Below are positions 8,133 through 17,828 of a DNA stretch of 64,000 bases, piece by piece (positions within the stretch are counted from its first letter, which is position 1; each line of letters opens with the position of its first letter). The notes under the pieces were generated by a model. It had not been told where the DNA came from and ran no database searches. It saw nothing but the letters and a program-made list of their open reading frames with translations. The stretch is from the NCBI RefSeq assembly GCF_943736995.1, contig NZ_CALSFT010000002.1, forward strand, positions 558,001 through 622,000. The letters are read 5' to 3'. The position numbers and the translations under genes were made by a program. This DNA is from Sporosarcina sp. Marseille-Q4943. Its GTDB lineage: Bacteria > Bacillota > Bacilli > Bacillales_A > Planococcaceae.

Positions 8133-8840
8133 TTAACATCTTACATATTTGCGTTTGAAACCGATTTTTCCTCTGTCTATTTCTTTTTGAATATTCTCGT
8201 AAGCGTTGAGGATGCTGCTTTTCTTGTTCTCCCGTTTCATTTCAATCGAACCTACTGCCTTGGCTGTTTCAACCGCCATTTCATGGAGCGGCACGAATGA
8301 AACGCCGACCGTGTACATGAAGTTATTCATGGCGGACTTTGTTCGTTCCGGCGCTTCGTGAATCGTGTTTTTCACTTTTTCGAGCATGCCAGCAAGCTTG
8401 TCCGCGGAAAATTCAACGTCCGGGCGATTTCCTAGAAGCCAGCAATAGCAGCTCCAGCCGGCTGACATCCTCAGCTCTTCACCACTCGCGATCCACGTAT
8501 CGGCCACTTCTTGCGCAATATCCGCTTCTGCCAACGTTACGGCCACGACGTAATCGGACAGCATGTAAAAATAAGCCGAATCCATCCAACGGTCAAAATC
8601 CGCCGCGGTCATCGCTTTCGGATCTGCGATGATGCCTGCAAAGTACATGGCGTCATAGTTGCCTGTATCGTAAAGCTCGTCAGCCAGAGCTTGGTCGATT
8701 CCGATTTTCTTCGCAATCGGTTTCATCGCACCTGTCGCCACGCCGAATAGCGGGTCATGTGCGCCATTGGATATGTATATTTTCTTCGTCCGTTCTTTCC
8801 CGAGAGATTCGAGTTCTTGCATTACCGTTTCTAAATCCAT
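8133..8840 (-). CDS. AlkD-like DNA alkylation repair protein
   Basis: A 235-residue all-helical protein of the DNA alkylation repair (HEAT-like repeat, AlkC/AlkD) family. Recognisable segments are GVATGAMKPIAKKIG near residue 35, the DAMYFAGIIADPKAM helix, the SDYVVAVTLAEAD segment, and SAMNNFMYTVG near the C-terminus. Family members remove N3- or N7-alkylated bases from DNA without base flipping. Whether this protein is a glycosylase or only binds DNA cannot be told here. It stands alone with its own terminator; AAGGAAG precedes the ATG. Confidence 0.75.
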   Translation of the reverse strand: MDLETVMQELESLGKERTKKIYISNGAHDPLFGVATGAMKPIAKKIGIDQALADELYDTGNYDAMYFAGIIADPKAMTAADFDRWMDSAYFYMLSDYVVAVTLAEADIAQEVADTWIASGEELRMSAGWSCYCWLLGNRPDVEFSADKLAGMLEKVKNTIHEAPERTKSAMNNFMYTVGVSFVPLHEMAVETAKAVGSIEMKRENKKSSILNAYENIQKEIDRGKIGFKRKYVRC

Positions 8841-9084
8841 TGTTCTGCACTTCCTTCGTTATGGAGTTTTTCCATTATATATTTCCATTATATACAACTT
8901 TTCGTGTCACAACGTCTTTTAATACGTCTCATCCACCAACTAGAACTAGGAAGGACTTCCTATCCTCTATTCCTATTGAATTGTAAAGAATGAGAAGGAC
9001 AGGTGATGGTTCTTTTTAGCTGCATATACGAGAATGAATATAAGGTTAATTACTAGAGATTACAAAAGAAAGAGGGAGACATAG

Positions 9085-9471
9085 ATGATATTACTTGCTG
9101 ATGATTCAAAGTTTATGCGGAACTGGTTAAAACAGATTTTACAAAAATATGGACACACCAATTTTGCTGAGGCTTCCAACGGGGAACAAGCTGTTCTTAT
9201 GTATCGATTAGTAAAACCAGAAATTGTTTTCCTTGATATAACTATGCCTAAAATCGATGGATTAGCAGCATTACAAGAAATCATGGAGATGAACTCGAAA
9301 GCAAAGGTCATTATGTGTTCTTCCCTTTCCACTAACGCAAATATGAAAGCGGCATTACGATTAGGGGCAAAGGATTTTGTGGTCAAGCCATTTTTTAATG
9401 ATATTCATAAAATAATAGAAAGACTCCATGAAAAGAAAGGAGATCTTCATTATGAAGCGTGTAATTTCTAA
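9085..9471 (+). CDS. CheY-like single-domain response regulator
   Basis: A 128-residue receiver domain with the acidic pair Asp6/Asp7, phosphoacceptor Asp51 (FLDITMPKIDG), Ser79/80 and Lys101 in VVKPF. There is no output domain. GAGGGAG precedes the ATG. Its end overlaps the EAL-PilZ gene by 20 bases, so the two are translationally linked. It probably takes phosphate from a kinase nearby, such as the hybrid kinase at 11685-14936, though that gene is on the opposite strand. Whether it binds the EAL-PilZ protein is inference. Confidence 0.85.
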   Translation: MILLADDSKFMRNWLKQILQKYGHTNFAEASNGEQAVLMYRLVKPEIVFLDITMPKIDGLAALQEIMEMNSKAKVIMCSSLSTNANMKAALRLGAKDFVVKPFFNDIHKIIERLHEKKGDLHYEACNF

Positions 9472-10774
9472 ACTACTTAGATTCTGTAGTATTTCCACGA
9501 TTGCAGAGCCAGATAATAAAACAAACGTATCCCAGATAGATTCAAACGCCAATTTTAATAAGAAGCTTCAGATTGAAAAAGACTTGGCAAAAGCGATTGA
9601 GAATGAAGATTTTGACATCTATTATCAACCTCAAGTTAATACGGAAGGAATGATATTTGGAGCAGAAGCATTGTTGCGTTGGAATCATCATGAATGGGGA
9701 TTTGTTTCTCCAGGAGAATTTATTCCTATAGCAGAGGAAACCCATCTTATTAACCGGATCAGTGACTGGGTAATTAAAAAAGTTTGCCGTCAATTGAGTA
9801 ACTGGGAGGAAAAGGGGTTAACTGTCCAATCAGTTTCTGTTAATATATCGCCGGTACGATTAATGGAAAAGGGGTTAGTGGAATTTGTTACGAGGCAATT
9901 AGAGATTTACAATATACCAGCTACCTGTTTAGAATTTGAAATAACGGAGCACTCCTTATTAAAATTTGATAAAAGTGTCCTTTCCACTATAAAAGAGTTA
10001 AAAGAACTTGGTGTTAGAATTGCGATTGATGATTTTGGGACTGGCTACTCATCCATCGAATATTTACGTGAATTCCACGCTGATACGTTAAAAATTGACC
10101 AAGTATTTATACAAAATATGAGTACTACAAATGAAAAGGACAAGGTTATCGTTTCTTCAATCCTTCACTTAGCAAAGGGATTAGACATGAGAATTGTTGC
10201 TGAGGGGGTAGAGGAATACGATCAGTTTCATTTTTTGAAACAAAAAGAATGTGATTATATTCAAGGATATCTTTTTTCTAAACCTGTGCCAGCTGATATG
10301 TATGAAAAACTGCTTCGTGTTGGCTATATTAAACCAGTCAAACAAGATGTTAAACCGGCGCATGAACAAAGAAAGTTCTATCGATTTGACTTTCCATTCC
10401 CAGTACTGGGACAGATGACGATTACTGAAGTGAATAATAGAAGAGTGGATGTTGGGGCAACCGAAATATTAGTTAAAGATATTAGTCTAGGAGGAGTGAA
10501 GGTGCAATCCTCTTTGAAACTACCGGTTAATGCCGATTTCAAGTTTAAATTCAAATTTATCGTGATGGACGAGCAATTCAATTTAAAAGGTACACTACGA
10601 TGGAAAGACAAGGCTAAAGGAGATACGTATCACTATGGCATTGCTTCTAATTTATGCCGAAAGGATGAGAAGCGCTTAGCATCCGTCATCAATAAGATGA
10701 GCGCACTGCGAAATAGGAACCAAGAAATTCCCGGTACCGAATTTGTTTATGACGATTCTTTGCTTATTAGCTAA
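9452..10774 (+). CDS. EAL-PilZ cyclic-di-GMP phosphodiesterase/effector
   Basis: A 440-residue fusion of an EAL phosphodiesterase domain (about 35-290) and a C-terminal PilZ domain (about 310-425). The EAL domain keeps the catalytic signatures: AEALLRW, VNIS, FEITE, IDDFGTGYSS, LKIDQ, AEGVE and YIQGY. The PilZ part has the c-di-GMP-binding RKFYR and DISLGG motifs. So it should both hydrolyse and sense c-di-GMP. No signal or membrane segment is seen. The start at 9452 has AAAGGAG about 9 bases upstream; the in-frame ATG at 9428 lacks one. EAL-PilZ on one chain is an uncommon order. Confidence 0.85.
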   Translation: MKRVISKLLRFCSISTIAEPDNKTNVSQIDSNANFNKKLQIEKDLAKAIENEDFDIYYQPQVNTEGMIFGAEALLRWNHHEWGFVSPGEFIPIAEETHLINRISDWVIKKVCRQLSNWEEKGLTVQSVSVNISPVRLMEKGLVEFVTRQLEIYNIPATCLEFEITEHSLLKFDKSVLSTIKELKELGVRIAIDDFGTGYSSIEYLREFHADTLKIDQVFIQNMSTTNEKDKVIVSSILHLAKGLDMRIVAEGVEEYDQFHFLKQKECDYIQGYLFSKPVPADMYEKLLRVGYIKPVKQDVKPAHEQRKFYRFDFPFPVLGQMTITEVNNRRVDVGATEILVKDISLGGVKVQSSLKLPVNADFKFKFKFIVMDEQFNLKGTLRWKDKAKGDTYHYGIASNLCRKDEKRLASVINKMSALRNRNQEIPGTEFVYDDSLLIS

Positions 10775-10828
10775 TAGAAGTGCTCCCTGAGAGTTATCAT
10801 CTGACTCTTCGGGGAGCACTTCTATTTT
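10775..10828. terminator. bidirectional terminator
   Basis: TAGAAGTGCTCCC and GGGGAGCACTTCTA, with an inner GAGAGT/ACTCTT pairing, form a long hairpin followed by TTTTTG on the plus strand. It separates the convergent EAL-PilZ and CheR-like genes. Confidence 0.75.
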
Positions 10829-10836
10829 TGTCTTTT

Positions 10837-11688
10837 TTATTTCATCTTTTGATATAGCTTCTGTTTTCCGCTTAATTCCTTGTAACAATCTGCTTTTGAC
10901 GTGAAAGATAACGTTTCTTTATCACCGAGACCAAGAAGGCCGAACATAACTAAACTTTCATAGAACAGCTGATGAACCTTTTCTTGTAAGTCTTTATTGA
11001 AATAGATTAAAACATTCCGGCATAAAATGACGTGAAATTCATTAAAGGAACGATCTGTGACAAGATTATGCTGTGCAAAAACAATGTTCTTGGATAATGA
11101 AGCATCAAATTTCACTTTAGTAGTAGTCGCCTTATAATACTCCGAAAACGCCCGTTTCCCTCCTGCCTCCAAGTAATTATTCGTATACTTTTTCATATTG
11201 GATAAGGGAAATTGCCCGCTTTTGGCGATTCGAAGTACATTTGTATTAATATCTGTAGCATACAGTTTGGTCTTATCGTACAGCCCTTCCTCTTGAAGCA
11301 AGATTGCCATGGAGTATACTTCTTCTCCGGTTGAACAACCTGCATGCCAAATTCGAATAGAAGGGTAGGTCCGTAAGATGGGTATTACCTCTTTGCGAAA
11401 GTGTAAGAAAAACGAAGGATCCCGAAACATTTCAGTTACATTTATTGAAAAATCCTCCATCAGTCTTTGCATGCAGTCTGGGTTGTGCAATACTTTGTTC
11501 AATAATTCAAGAACAGTGGTTAACTTCTCTGCGTGAACACGATGCCATATTCTCCTTCTAATGGAATGGTAGGCGTAATCCCGATAATCATAGCCATACC
11601 ATTCGTATATCCCTTGTAAGAATAAATCTATTTCTAATCTTTCAAGGTCCTGTGGAGAACTAGTATACGTTTTTTGTCGATCCTTCAT
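10837..11688 (-). CDS. CheR-type S-adenosylmethionine methyltransferase
   Basis: A 283-residue protein with an N-terminal CheR helical domain (about 15-75) and a SAM-dependent methyltransferase domain (about 80-270). Seen motifs are FSINVTEMFRDPSFF, the SAM-binding HAGCSTGEEVYSMAI and ILCRNVLIYF. CheR proteins methylate glutamates of chemoreceptors. No methyl-accepting protein is nearby; the gene overlaps the hybrid kinase by ATGA. Kinase-CheR pairs of this kind are usually non-chemotaxis signalling modules, so the target may be the kinase itself or an unlinked receptor (inference). Confidence 0.85.
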   Translation of the reverse strand: MKDRQKTYTSSPQDLERLEIDLFLQGIYEWYGYDYRDYAYHSIRRRIWHRVHAEKLTTVLELLNKVLHNPDCMQRLMEDFSINVTEMFRDPSFFLHFRKEVIPILRTYPSIRIWHAGCSTGEEVYSMAILLQEEGLYDKTKLYATDINTNVLRIAKSGQFPLSNMKKYTNNYLEAGGKRAFSEYYKATTTKVKFDASLSKNIVFAQHNLVTDRSFNEFHVILCRNVLIYFNKDLQEKVHQLFYESLVMFGLLGLGDKETLSFTSKADCYKELSGKQKLYQKMK

Positions 11689-14600
11689 TCTAACTCGGAA
11701 TCCCCTTCGTGTTTAAACAACCAAACCTTAATCAATGAAAGTAATTGATCAGTGTCAACGGGCTTCATAATATAATCGGAGGCCCCAGCTTGTAAGCTTT
11801 TTTCCCTGTCTCCTTTCATTGCTTTAGCAGTTAAGGCGATAATAGGGTGATGCTTGTAAGTAGGCATTTGTCTAATCTGTTTCATCGCTTCATATCCATC
11901 CATTTCCGGCATCATAATATCCGTTATAATAAGATTAAAGCTCGGATCGTCTTTTAATATGCGGAGAGCTTCTAACCCATTTTCTGCGAAGCTAACATTC
12001 ATCCCGTATTGTTCAAGCGTGCTGGATAGGGCATAAACGTTACGTATATCATCATCAACGAGAAGAACATTTTTCCCCTCAAGCGCCTCGTTGTTCAGTT
12101 GTTTATCAATATCTACCGGTGTGACATTCGCTCTCTCCGTTTGTCTTTTGTTCAGAAATAACCCTAGCTCTTCCTTTAATCTTTGTGGCGAATGTTGATT
12201 TTTGATGATGATGATGTCTGCATATTTATTTAAATTATTTTCCTCTTCAAGTGTTAGATCTCTGCCGGTATAGATAAATACTTTTAAGTGATCGTATTTA
12301 TCTTTTATATTTTCAAGCAAATCAAATCCTGTTGTGTCGGTTAGCCCCAAATCAAGAATCAAACAGTCAAAATTATTTCTCCTTAATTCATCAAGTGCTT
12401 CTGTGCCAGTTGAGACAGCTTTCATAATGACGTCCATATCACCGAGTAATTCCATCATACTATTCCTCTGTGTCAAATCGTCTTCCACAATAAGCAGCTT
12501 TAAAATATGACTATTTTCCTCTACTGACTGTTTCTCTATGGCAGGCTCAAATAGAATGGAAGTGTTTTGCAGTTTAGGCTGAACATCTTCAACTGTAACT
12601 GCTGCCTCTTCATATACTTTCTCGAGTGTTTCAATCTTTTCTTCTTGATAATCGCTTACGAGTAAGGAGAATGTGCTTCCATTTCCTTCTTCGCTTTCAA
12701 GAGTGATTTTACCGCCAAGGAGCATAGCAATTTCTTTACTTATGGACAGTCCGAGACCTGTGCCGCCGTATTTTCGGCTTATTGTCCCGTCAACTTGCTG
12801 GAAGGCTTCGAAAATGAGATCCAGCTTATCTTTAGCAATGCCGATTCCTGTATCCTTCACGGAGAATTGAATGAATGGACGATTCTCATTCGTATAGACA
12901 TTGGAAACTTCTAGCCTTACTTCGCCTTGCTCGGTAAATTTAAAGGCATTCGCTAATAAGTTTTTTAAGACTTGCTGGAGTTTTGCATTATCCGTATAAA
13001 TGAATTCTGGCAAGTCATCATGCAGTACAATCGAAAAACCTAGATGCTTTTCATTAGCTACTGGCCTGAAGCTTCTTTCAATCGTTTCCGCCAACTCGTT
13101 TAAAAATACGCGACTTGCCTTCACATTCGATTTACCCGATTCGATTTTAGATAAGTCTAAGATATCGTTAATTAAACCGAGTAAATCCTTTCCGGATGAA
13201 TGAATCGTCTTAGCAAATTCAACTTGTTTATCCGTCAATGTTTCGTCCTTATTATCCGCCAATAAATTAGATAAGATCAACATACTATTGAGTGGTGTTC
13301 TGAGTTCATGAGACATATTTGCTAGAAACTCTGATTTGTATTTTGAACTTAATGCTAGCTGTCTCGCTTGCTCTTCTAGTTCACTTCTTGCAATTTCAAG
13401 TTGATTATTTTTTTCGCCATACAATCTGTTTTGTTTTTCTAAGCGATTTGTCTTCTCTTCTAATTCCGTATTCGTTTCTTCAAGTTCTTCTTGTTGTTGT
13501 TGGAGTCTTTGTTCCGACTCGAGAAGTGTCATCGTTTGTTGTTCCAATTCTTCATTCGTTGCACGTAGCTCTTCTTGTTGAGACTGTAATTCTTCCGATT
13601 GTGTCTGGATTTCTTCCATAAGCATTTGCGTTTCTTCCAATAGTTTTGCCTGTTTGATTCTACCGATTATACTTTCCAAAATAATGCCTAAATCATTTAT
13701 GAGTTCCTCAAGCAATGTCTGTTCTTTGTCACCTAACGACTCGAACGAAGCAATTTCTACAATTCCTTTAACTTCGCCTTCGAAAAGAATTGGCAAAAGA
13801 TACAGTTTTAACGGAGGTGCTTCTCCAAGTCCGGATTTCACGGTAATGTAGTCTGACGGAACTTTTGACAAAGTAATTGGTGTTTTTTCTAAGGCGCATT
13901 GTCCTATTAACCCTTCACCAGCACGAAACGATGTTGTCATATGTTTGCGCTCTTTAAAAGCATAGGAAGCACGTAATTTAAAGATCGCTTCTTCCTCTTC
14001 AGCATCAACCACATAAAAAACAGCATGATTTCCACGCACAAGGGGAACAATCTTAGATAAGAACGTCTCTGCCAATGACTCTACGTTTCTTGCTCCACTA
14101 ATGCTCGTTGTAATCTCTGCTATATTTGATTTTGTCCACGTTAGCTCTTTTTGTTTTTTCATTTGTTCTGCAAGCGAGTCTGTCATTTGGTTAAAGGATG
14201 TAGCTACTTCGTCAAACTCATCTTTGCCCTTTACTTCTACTTCTGTAGTCAAGGCCAACTCTCCATTCGCAATACCACTCATAACGCTTGCTGTTCTGTT
14301 TAAACGAGATGAGAAGGACCAAATTCCTTTAAACAGCAGAATGATAATAACAATGGTTATTAAAGTTGATATAATCGATTCAATGAGGACATTCTTTGTG
14401 AATCTCTCTTTTTCATCTTTTAGGGAAGCATACATATTTGTTTCGAGTGCTGTTGTGAGATTTGAAATCAAGTCTTGGAATTCTTGTTGAATATCTGCTG
14501 ACTTATCGTTCATTAGGACAATTGCATCGTTCCTTTTGCCATTCAATACATATTCAATTAATTGATCCTTGTAGTGATCAAATTCTATATAGTTATTGTT

Positions 14601-14936
14601 TATCTCACGCATTATCTGTTTATGATCATCTGAATATGCCTGAGTTCCAAGAAGAGCAATATTTTCGGCGACTCGTTCACTTTGTTTTTCGATTGCTGCT
14701 ATTTCTCTTTGGATTATATCCTCATCTCGGTAAAGTATAAGATTTCGCAAACTTATTGCTTCATCCTTTATATCTCGTTGAATTGATGTGGCTAAGACGG
14801 ATAGATTATAATTCGTTTCCAACGTAGTGGACGTATCATTATAACTGTTCATTTGGACTCTTCCAAAAACGATAAGCATAAGTAGGAGTAGTAATAGCGG
14901 ACTTAATGACAGCAATAATTTTGTTCTAATCTTCAA
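11685..14936 (-). CDS. hybrid sensor histidine kinase with two receivers
   Basis: A 1083-residue membrane kinase. Order of parts: first membrane segment (about 7-27), an extracytoplasmic helical sensor of CHASE3 type (about 28-180), second membrane segment, HAMP, GAF (about 285-425), a Glu/Gln-rich coiled coil (about 430-550), HisKA with SHELRTPLNS, HATPase with NLLANAFKFT and GGTGLGLSIS, then two receivers (LIVEDD...LILDLGLTDTTG and LLVDDD...IITDIMMPEMDG). It overlaps the CheR-like gene by 4 bases. Likely starts a phosphorelay to the regulator encoded upstream at 14982-17459 or to the CheY-like protein. The signal sensed is unknown. Confidence 0.88.
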   Translation of the reverse strand: MKIRTKLLLSLSPLLLLLLMLIVFGRVQMNSYNDTSTTLETNYNLSVLATSIQRDIKDEAISLRNLILYRDEDIIQREIAAIEKQSERVAENIALLGTQAYSDDHKQIMREINNNYIEFDHYKDQLIEYVLNGKRNDAIVLMNDKSADIQQEFQDLISNLTTALETNMYASLKDEKERFTKNVLIESIISTLITIVIIILLFKGIWSFSSRLNRTASVMSGIANGELALTTEVEVKGKDEFDEVATSFNQMTDSLAEQMKKQKELTWTKSNIAEITTSISGARNVESLAETFLSKIVPLVRGNHAVFYVVDAEEEEAIFKLRASYAFKERKHMTTSFRAGEGLIGQCALEKTPITLSKVPSDYITVKSGLGEAPPLKLYLLPILFEGEVKGIVEIASFESLGDKEQTLLEELINDLGIILESIIGRIKQAKLLEETQMLMEEIQTQSEELQSQQEELRATNEELEQQTMTLLESEQRLQQQQEELEETNTELEEKTNRLEKQNRLYGEKNNQLEIARSELEEQARQLALSSKYKSEFLANMSHELRTPLNSMLILSNLLADNKDETLTDKQVEFAKTIHSSGKDLLGLINDILDLSKIESGKSNVKASRVFLNELAETIERSFRPVANEKHLGFSIVLHDDLPEFIYTDNAKLQQVLKNLLANAFKFTEQGEVRLEVSNVYTNENRPFIQFSVKDTGIGIAKDKLDLIFEAFQQVDGTISRKYGGTGLGLSISKEIAMLLGGKITLESEEGNGSTFSLLVSDYQEEKIETLEKVYEEAAVTVEDVQPKLQNTSILFEPAIEKQSVEENSHILKLLIVEDDLTQRNSMMELLGDMDVIMKAVSTGTEALDELRRNNFDCLILDLGLTDTTGFDLLENIKDKYDHLKVFIYTGRDLTLEEENNLNKYADIIIIKNQHSPQRLKEELGLFLNKRQTERANVTPVDIDKQLNNEALEGKNVLLVDDDIRNVYALSSTLEQYGMNVSFAENGLEALRILKDDPSFNLIITDIMMPEMDGYEAMKQIRQMPTYKHHPIIALTAKAMKGDREKSLQAGASDYIMKPVDTDQLLSLIKVWLFKHEGDSELE

Positions 14937-14981
14937 TTCCTATCATCCCTTCTAGCATTCAGCTTCCTAATGGGGAAGTTG

Positions 14982-17459
14982 CTAAATGCCAATAACACCA
15001 TCTGATTTATTAACACAATATTGATACACCATCGCCATAGCTTGCGCTCGATCCGTTACATTTAATTTTTGGAAAATGCGAGAAATGTGATTTTTTACTG
15101 TATGTTCACTTATATAGAGGTCTTGTGATATTTCTTTATTACTTAACCCTTCTAGTAGTAAATCAAAAACTTCTATTTCTCTAGCAGTGATCGAATATTG
15201 CTTCTGAAGCTGTTCTAATGCTACTGGGATGGGATTCTCGATTTGTTCATTAACTACTTTTATAGTTTCATGCTGAACCTTACTATTAAAAACCATATCG
15301 TTGTCTTGTAACATTTTTTCAAATGTTCGTTGTGGAACAGGTGGGCTAAATAGATATCCTTGGACTTCGTCACATTGATGCAAACTCAAGAATTCAAGCT
15401 GTTCCTCAGTTTCTACGCCTTCAGCAACGGTCACTAAATCTAAGGATTTTGCCAGCGTAATAATTGTTGAAGTAATCGTCCTGTTATCACTTGTCTCATC
15501 TACTATTCCTTGAATAAAGGATTTATCGATTTTAAGTACACTAATTGGTAAACGGCTTAAATAGTGTAGGGAAGAGTAACCTGTCCCAAAATCATCAATA
15601 CTGATTGTAATGCCCAATTCTTTTAACCGTTGTAATGTCTCAATGATAAAATCCTCATTTTTTAACAAAGCTGATTCGGTTAACTCAATTTCTAAAAGAT
15701 TGGCAGCTACTTTGGTCTCCTCTAAAATCCTCTCTATAGTACACAACAGATCCTTTTGCATAAATTGCTGTGCAGAAAAGTTTATTGCAAGACGGATGGA
15801 ATGGTAACCATTTTCCTCCCAACGCTTCATTTGTTGACAGGCAGTCCGTAACACCCAATCGCCAATTTCTATGATTTGTCCGGTTTGCTCTGCAAGAGGA
15901 ATGAATTCGCTCGGTGGTACAGAACCCCAGTTTGGATGATTCCAACGGAGTAAAGCTTCAGCACTTTCCACTTTTCCGGTGGCAACATTCACTCGAGGTT
16001 GGTAAACAAGTACAAACTCGTCCCGCTCAATTGCTTTTCGCAAATCATTTTGCATAATAAAAGATCGGTAGGATTGCATATTCATTCCTGTATGGAATAC
16101 ATGATATTTATTCTTTCCTTGTTCCTTTGCCTGATATAATGCAATGTCCGCATTTTTAATGAGTTCATAAAAATCTTCTCCGTCATACGGGAAGATGCTT
16201 AGTCCAATGCTCGTTGTAATATACAACTCGTAGTCATTAACTAACAACGGCTTTTGAAGTTCTTCTAATATATGAGCCGCAACTTCTAATGCGCTTTCCC
16301 TATCGGTGTTTGGTAAGATAATGTTAAATTCATCCCCACCAACTCTTGCCAAAAAGTCCATATTTCTTATACTACCGGTAAGTCTACATGAAACCTCTTG
16401 AAGAACACGATCGCCAATCGAATGACCCAAAGAATCATTAATATATTTAAAGCGGTCCATATCTAAACACATAATCCCTAATGGTTGATTTTCTTCTCTT
16501 GCTTTCTTCAAATGACCGACTAGTGTTTCATTGAATGCCCGTCTATTTGGTAAGTCTGTTAAGAAATCATGATAGGCCATATGTTTAATTAAAGCTTCAC
16601 TTTTTTTCTGCTCCGTAATATCCCGTATAGTATAGGCAATGATCGTTTTGTCTTGGATAATTTTCCATCCAATTTGGATTTCCGAAAGAAAAGTTGTCCC
16701 ATCTTTTCTCGTTACATGAATTTCTTTAAAACTTTCATAACCACGTAGATTGCCATAGCGGTGTATTTTCATAAAAAGACTTTCTATATAATCTGCCGAT
16801 TTGTTTTCGGTAAACAGTACTCTAATATTTTTGCCGAGCAGCTCTGTTTCTTGATATTGAAGCTTCTTGACAACTGAAGGATTCACCCGTAAAATTTCTC
16901 CGTCTTTATCTAAGATAATCATAGAGTCTAGTGACGTTTCACTAATAACATTAGCTAATGCTTCTGATAATAGTAATTTAGAAGTTGTTTCAGAAAGATC
17001 TTTATTAGCGTCCTTTAACTCTTCTGTTTTAGTAGTTAACATAGCTGCTTGTTGCACAAGCTTACGTTCCATTTTGTAAATGTCGACAAACCCTTCCACC
17101 TTTGCTTTTAAAATAAGTGGATCAACAGGTTTGAGTATGTAGTCAATAGCACCTACAGAATAGCCCATAAAAATATGTTCCGATTCCATATTATTTGCCG
17201 TTATAAATAAGATCGGGATATGTTTGGTCTTTTCGCGAGCTTTAATGATTTTCGCTGTCGTAAAACCATCCATTCCAGGCATTTGGACATCTAATAGAAT
17301 GAGGGCGAATCGATCTTTTAGTAAGCATTTAAGCGCTTCTTCTCCTGAAGAAGCTTTAATTAAATTGTATTCATCTTTTTCAATAATTGCTTCGATCGCT
17401 ACTAGATTTTCTGGTCGATCGTCTACCAAAAGTATATTTATTTTCCCCTCATTTCCCAT
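14982..17459 (-). CDS. REC-PAS-GGDEF-EAL-LuxR response regulator
   Basis: An 825-residue fusion: receiver (about 5-125, LLDVQMPGMDG), PAS (about 165-285), GGDEF (about 290-450, RVGGDEF intact, with an RNMD inhibitory I-site five residues upstream), EAL (about 470-710, with AEALLRW, IDDFGTGYSS, EGVE and VQGYLF intact), and a C-terminal LuxR-type helix-turn-helix (about 755-815, LSNKEISQDLYISEHTVKNH). It can in principle make, break and sense c-di-GMP and bind DNA. AGGAGG lies 10 bases before the ATG at 17459; the upstream in-frame ATG at 17483 has no binding site. Same strand as the hybrid kinase, 45 bases apart. Confidence 0.88.
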   Translation of the reverse strand: MGNEGKINILLVDDRPENLVAIEAIIEKDEYNLIKASSGEEALKCLLKDRFALILLDVQMPGMDGFTTAKIIKAREKTKHIPILFITANNMESEHIFMGYSVGAIDYILKPVDPLILKAKVEGFVDIYKMERKLVQQAAMLTTKTEELKDANKDLSETTSKLLLSEALANVISETSLDSMIILDKDGEILRVNPSVVKKLQYQETELLGKNIRVLFTENKSADYIESLFMKIHRYGNLRGYESFKEIHVTRKDGTTFLSEIQIGWKIIQDKTIIAYTIRDITEQKKSEALIKHMAYHDFLTDLPNRRAFNETLVGHLKKAREENQPLGIMCLDMDRFKYINDSLGHSIGDRVLQEVSCRLTGSIRNMDFLARVGGDEFNIILPNTDRESALEVAAHILEELQKPLLVNDYELYITTSIGLSIFPYDGEDFYELIKNADIALYQAKEQGKNKYHVFHTGMNMQSYRSFIMQNDLRKAIERDEFVLVYQPRVNVATGKVESAEALLRWNHPNWGSVPPSEFIPLAEQTGQIIEIGDWVLRTACQQMKRWEENGYHSIRLAINFSAQQFMQKDLLCTIERILEETKVAANLLEIELTESALLKNEDFIIETLQRLKELGITISIDDFGTGYSSLHYLSRLPISVLKIDKSFIQGIVDETSDNRTITSTIITLAKSLDLVTVAEGVETEEQLEFLSLHQCDEVQGYLFSPPVPQRTFEKMLQDNDMVFNSKVQHETIKVVNEQIENPIPVALEQLQKQYSITAREIEVFDLLLEGLSNKEISQDLYISEHTVKNHISRIFQKLNVTDRAQAMAMVYQYCVNKSDGVIGI

Positions 17460-17554
17460 ACTTAAGAACCCTCCTTGTGACATGATATTTGACCTATATA
17501 AAGATTAACATAATTCGAAGAAAAAAGGATTAATACTTGTGAGATTATACGAAA

Positions 17555-17680
17555 TAACTACAATTGTATATTATCAAAACGCAAAGTCAGCCATATAAGC
17601 AAATGGCTGACTTTTCTTTGCATATTCATACCTTTTGTTGAATTGTCATTAATGTGTGATGCACAGGCACCGACACAATT
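17555..17680 (+). repeat. GGTGCC repeat, copy 1 (left end missing)
   Basis: Starts within the CTACAATTGTATA segment, so it lacks the left GGTGCCTGTGCA end. It has a perfect central hairpin (AAGTCAGCCAT / ATGGCTGACTT), TTGAATTGTCAT and the right end GCACAGGCACC at 17661-17671, then GACACAATT. It lies upstream of the nucleoside hydrolase gene and is close in sequence to copy 2 on the other side. The rest of 17460-17828 shows nothing else clear. Confidence 0.9.
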
Positions 17681-17828
17681 ACGAACATACCTCGTAGCGC
17701 AAAAGAAGCGTGATGTTTACCCAACCTTCTCTTATAATTGGAGAAGTACAAGTGAACACTGGAGTGGAATTAATCTTTTCATTTATATATTATCATTTGT
17801 TCAAATTACTGAAATGAGGATTGATCTT

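Noticed and set aside
11685..14936. Plus-strand open frames opposite the hybrid kinase
   Set aside because: They lack ribosome binding sites and family features, and are shadows of the kinase coding sequence.
17643..17828. N-terminal extension of the nucleoside hydrolase reading frame
   Set aside because: It is translated repeat copy 1 and has no ribosome binding site; TGAGGA and homology set the start at 17829.
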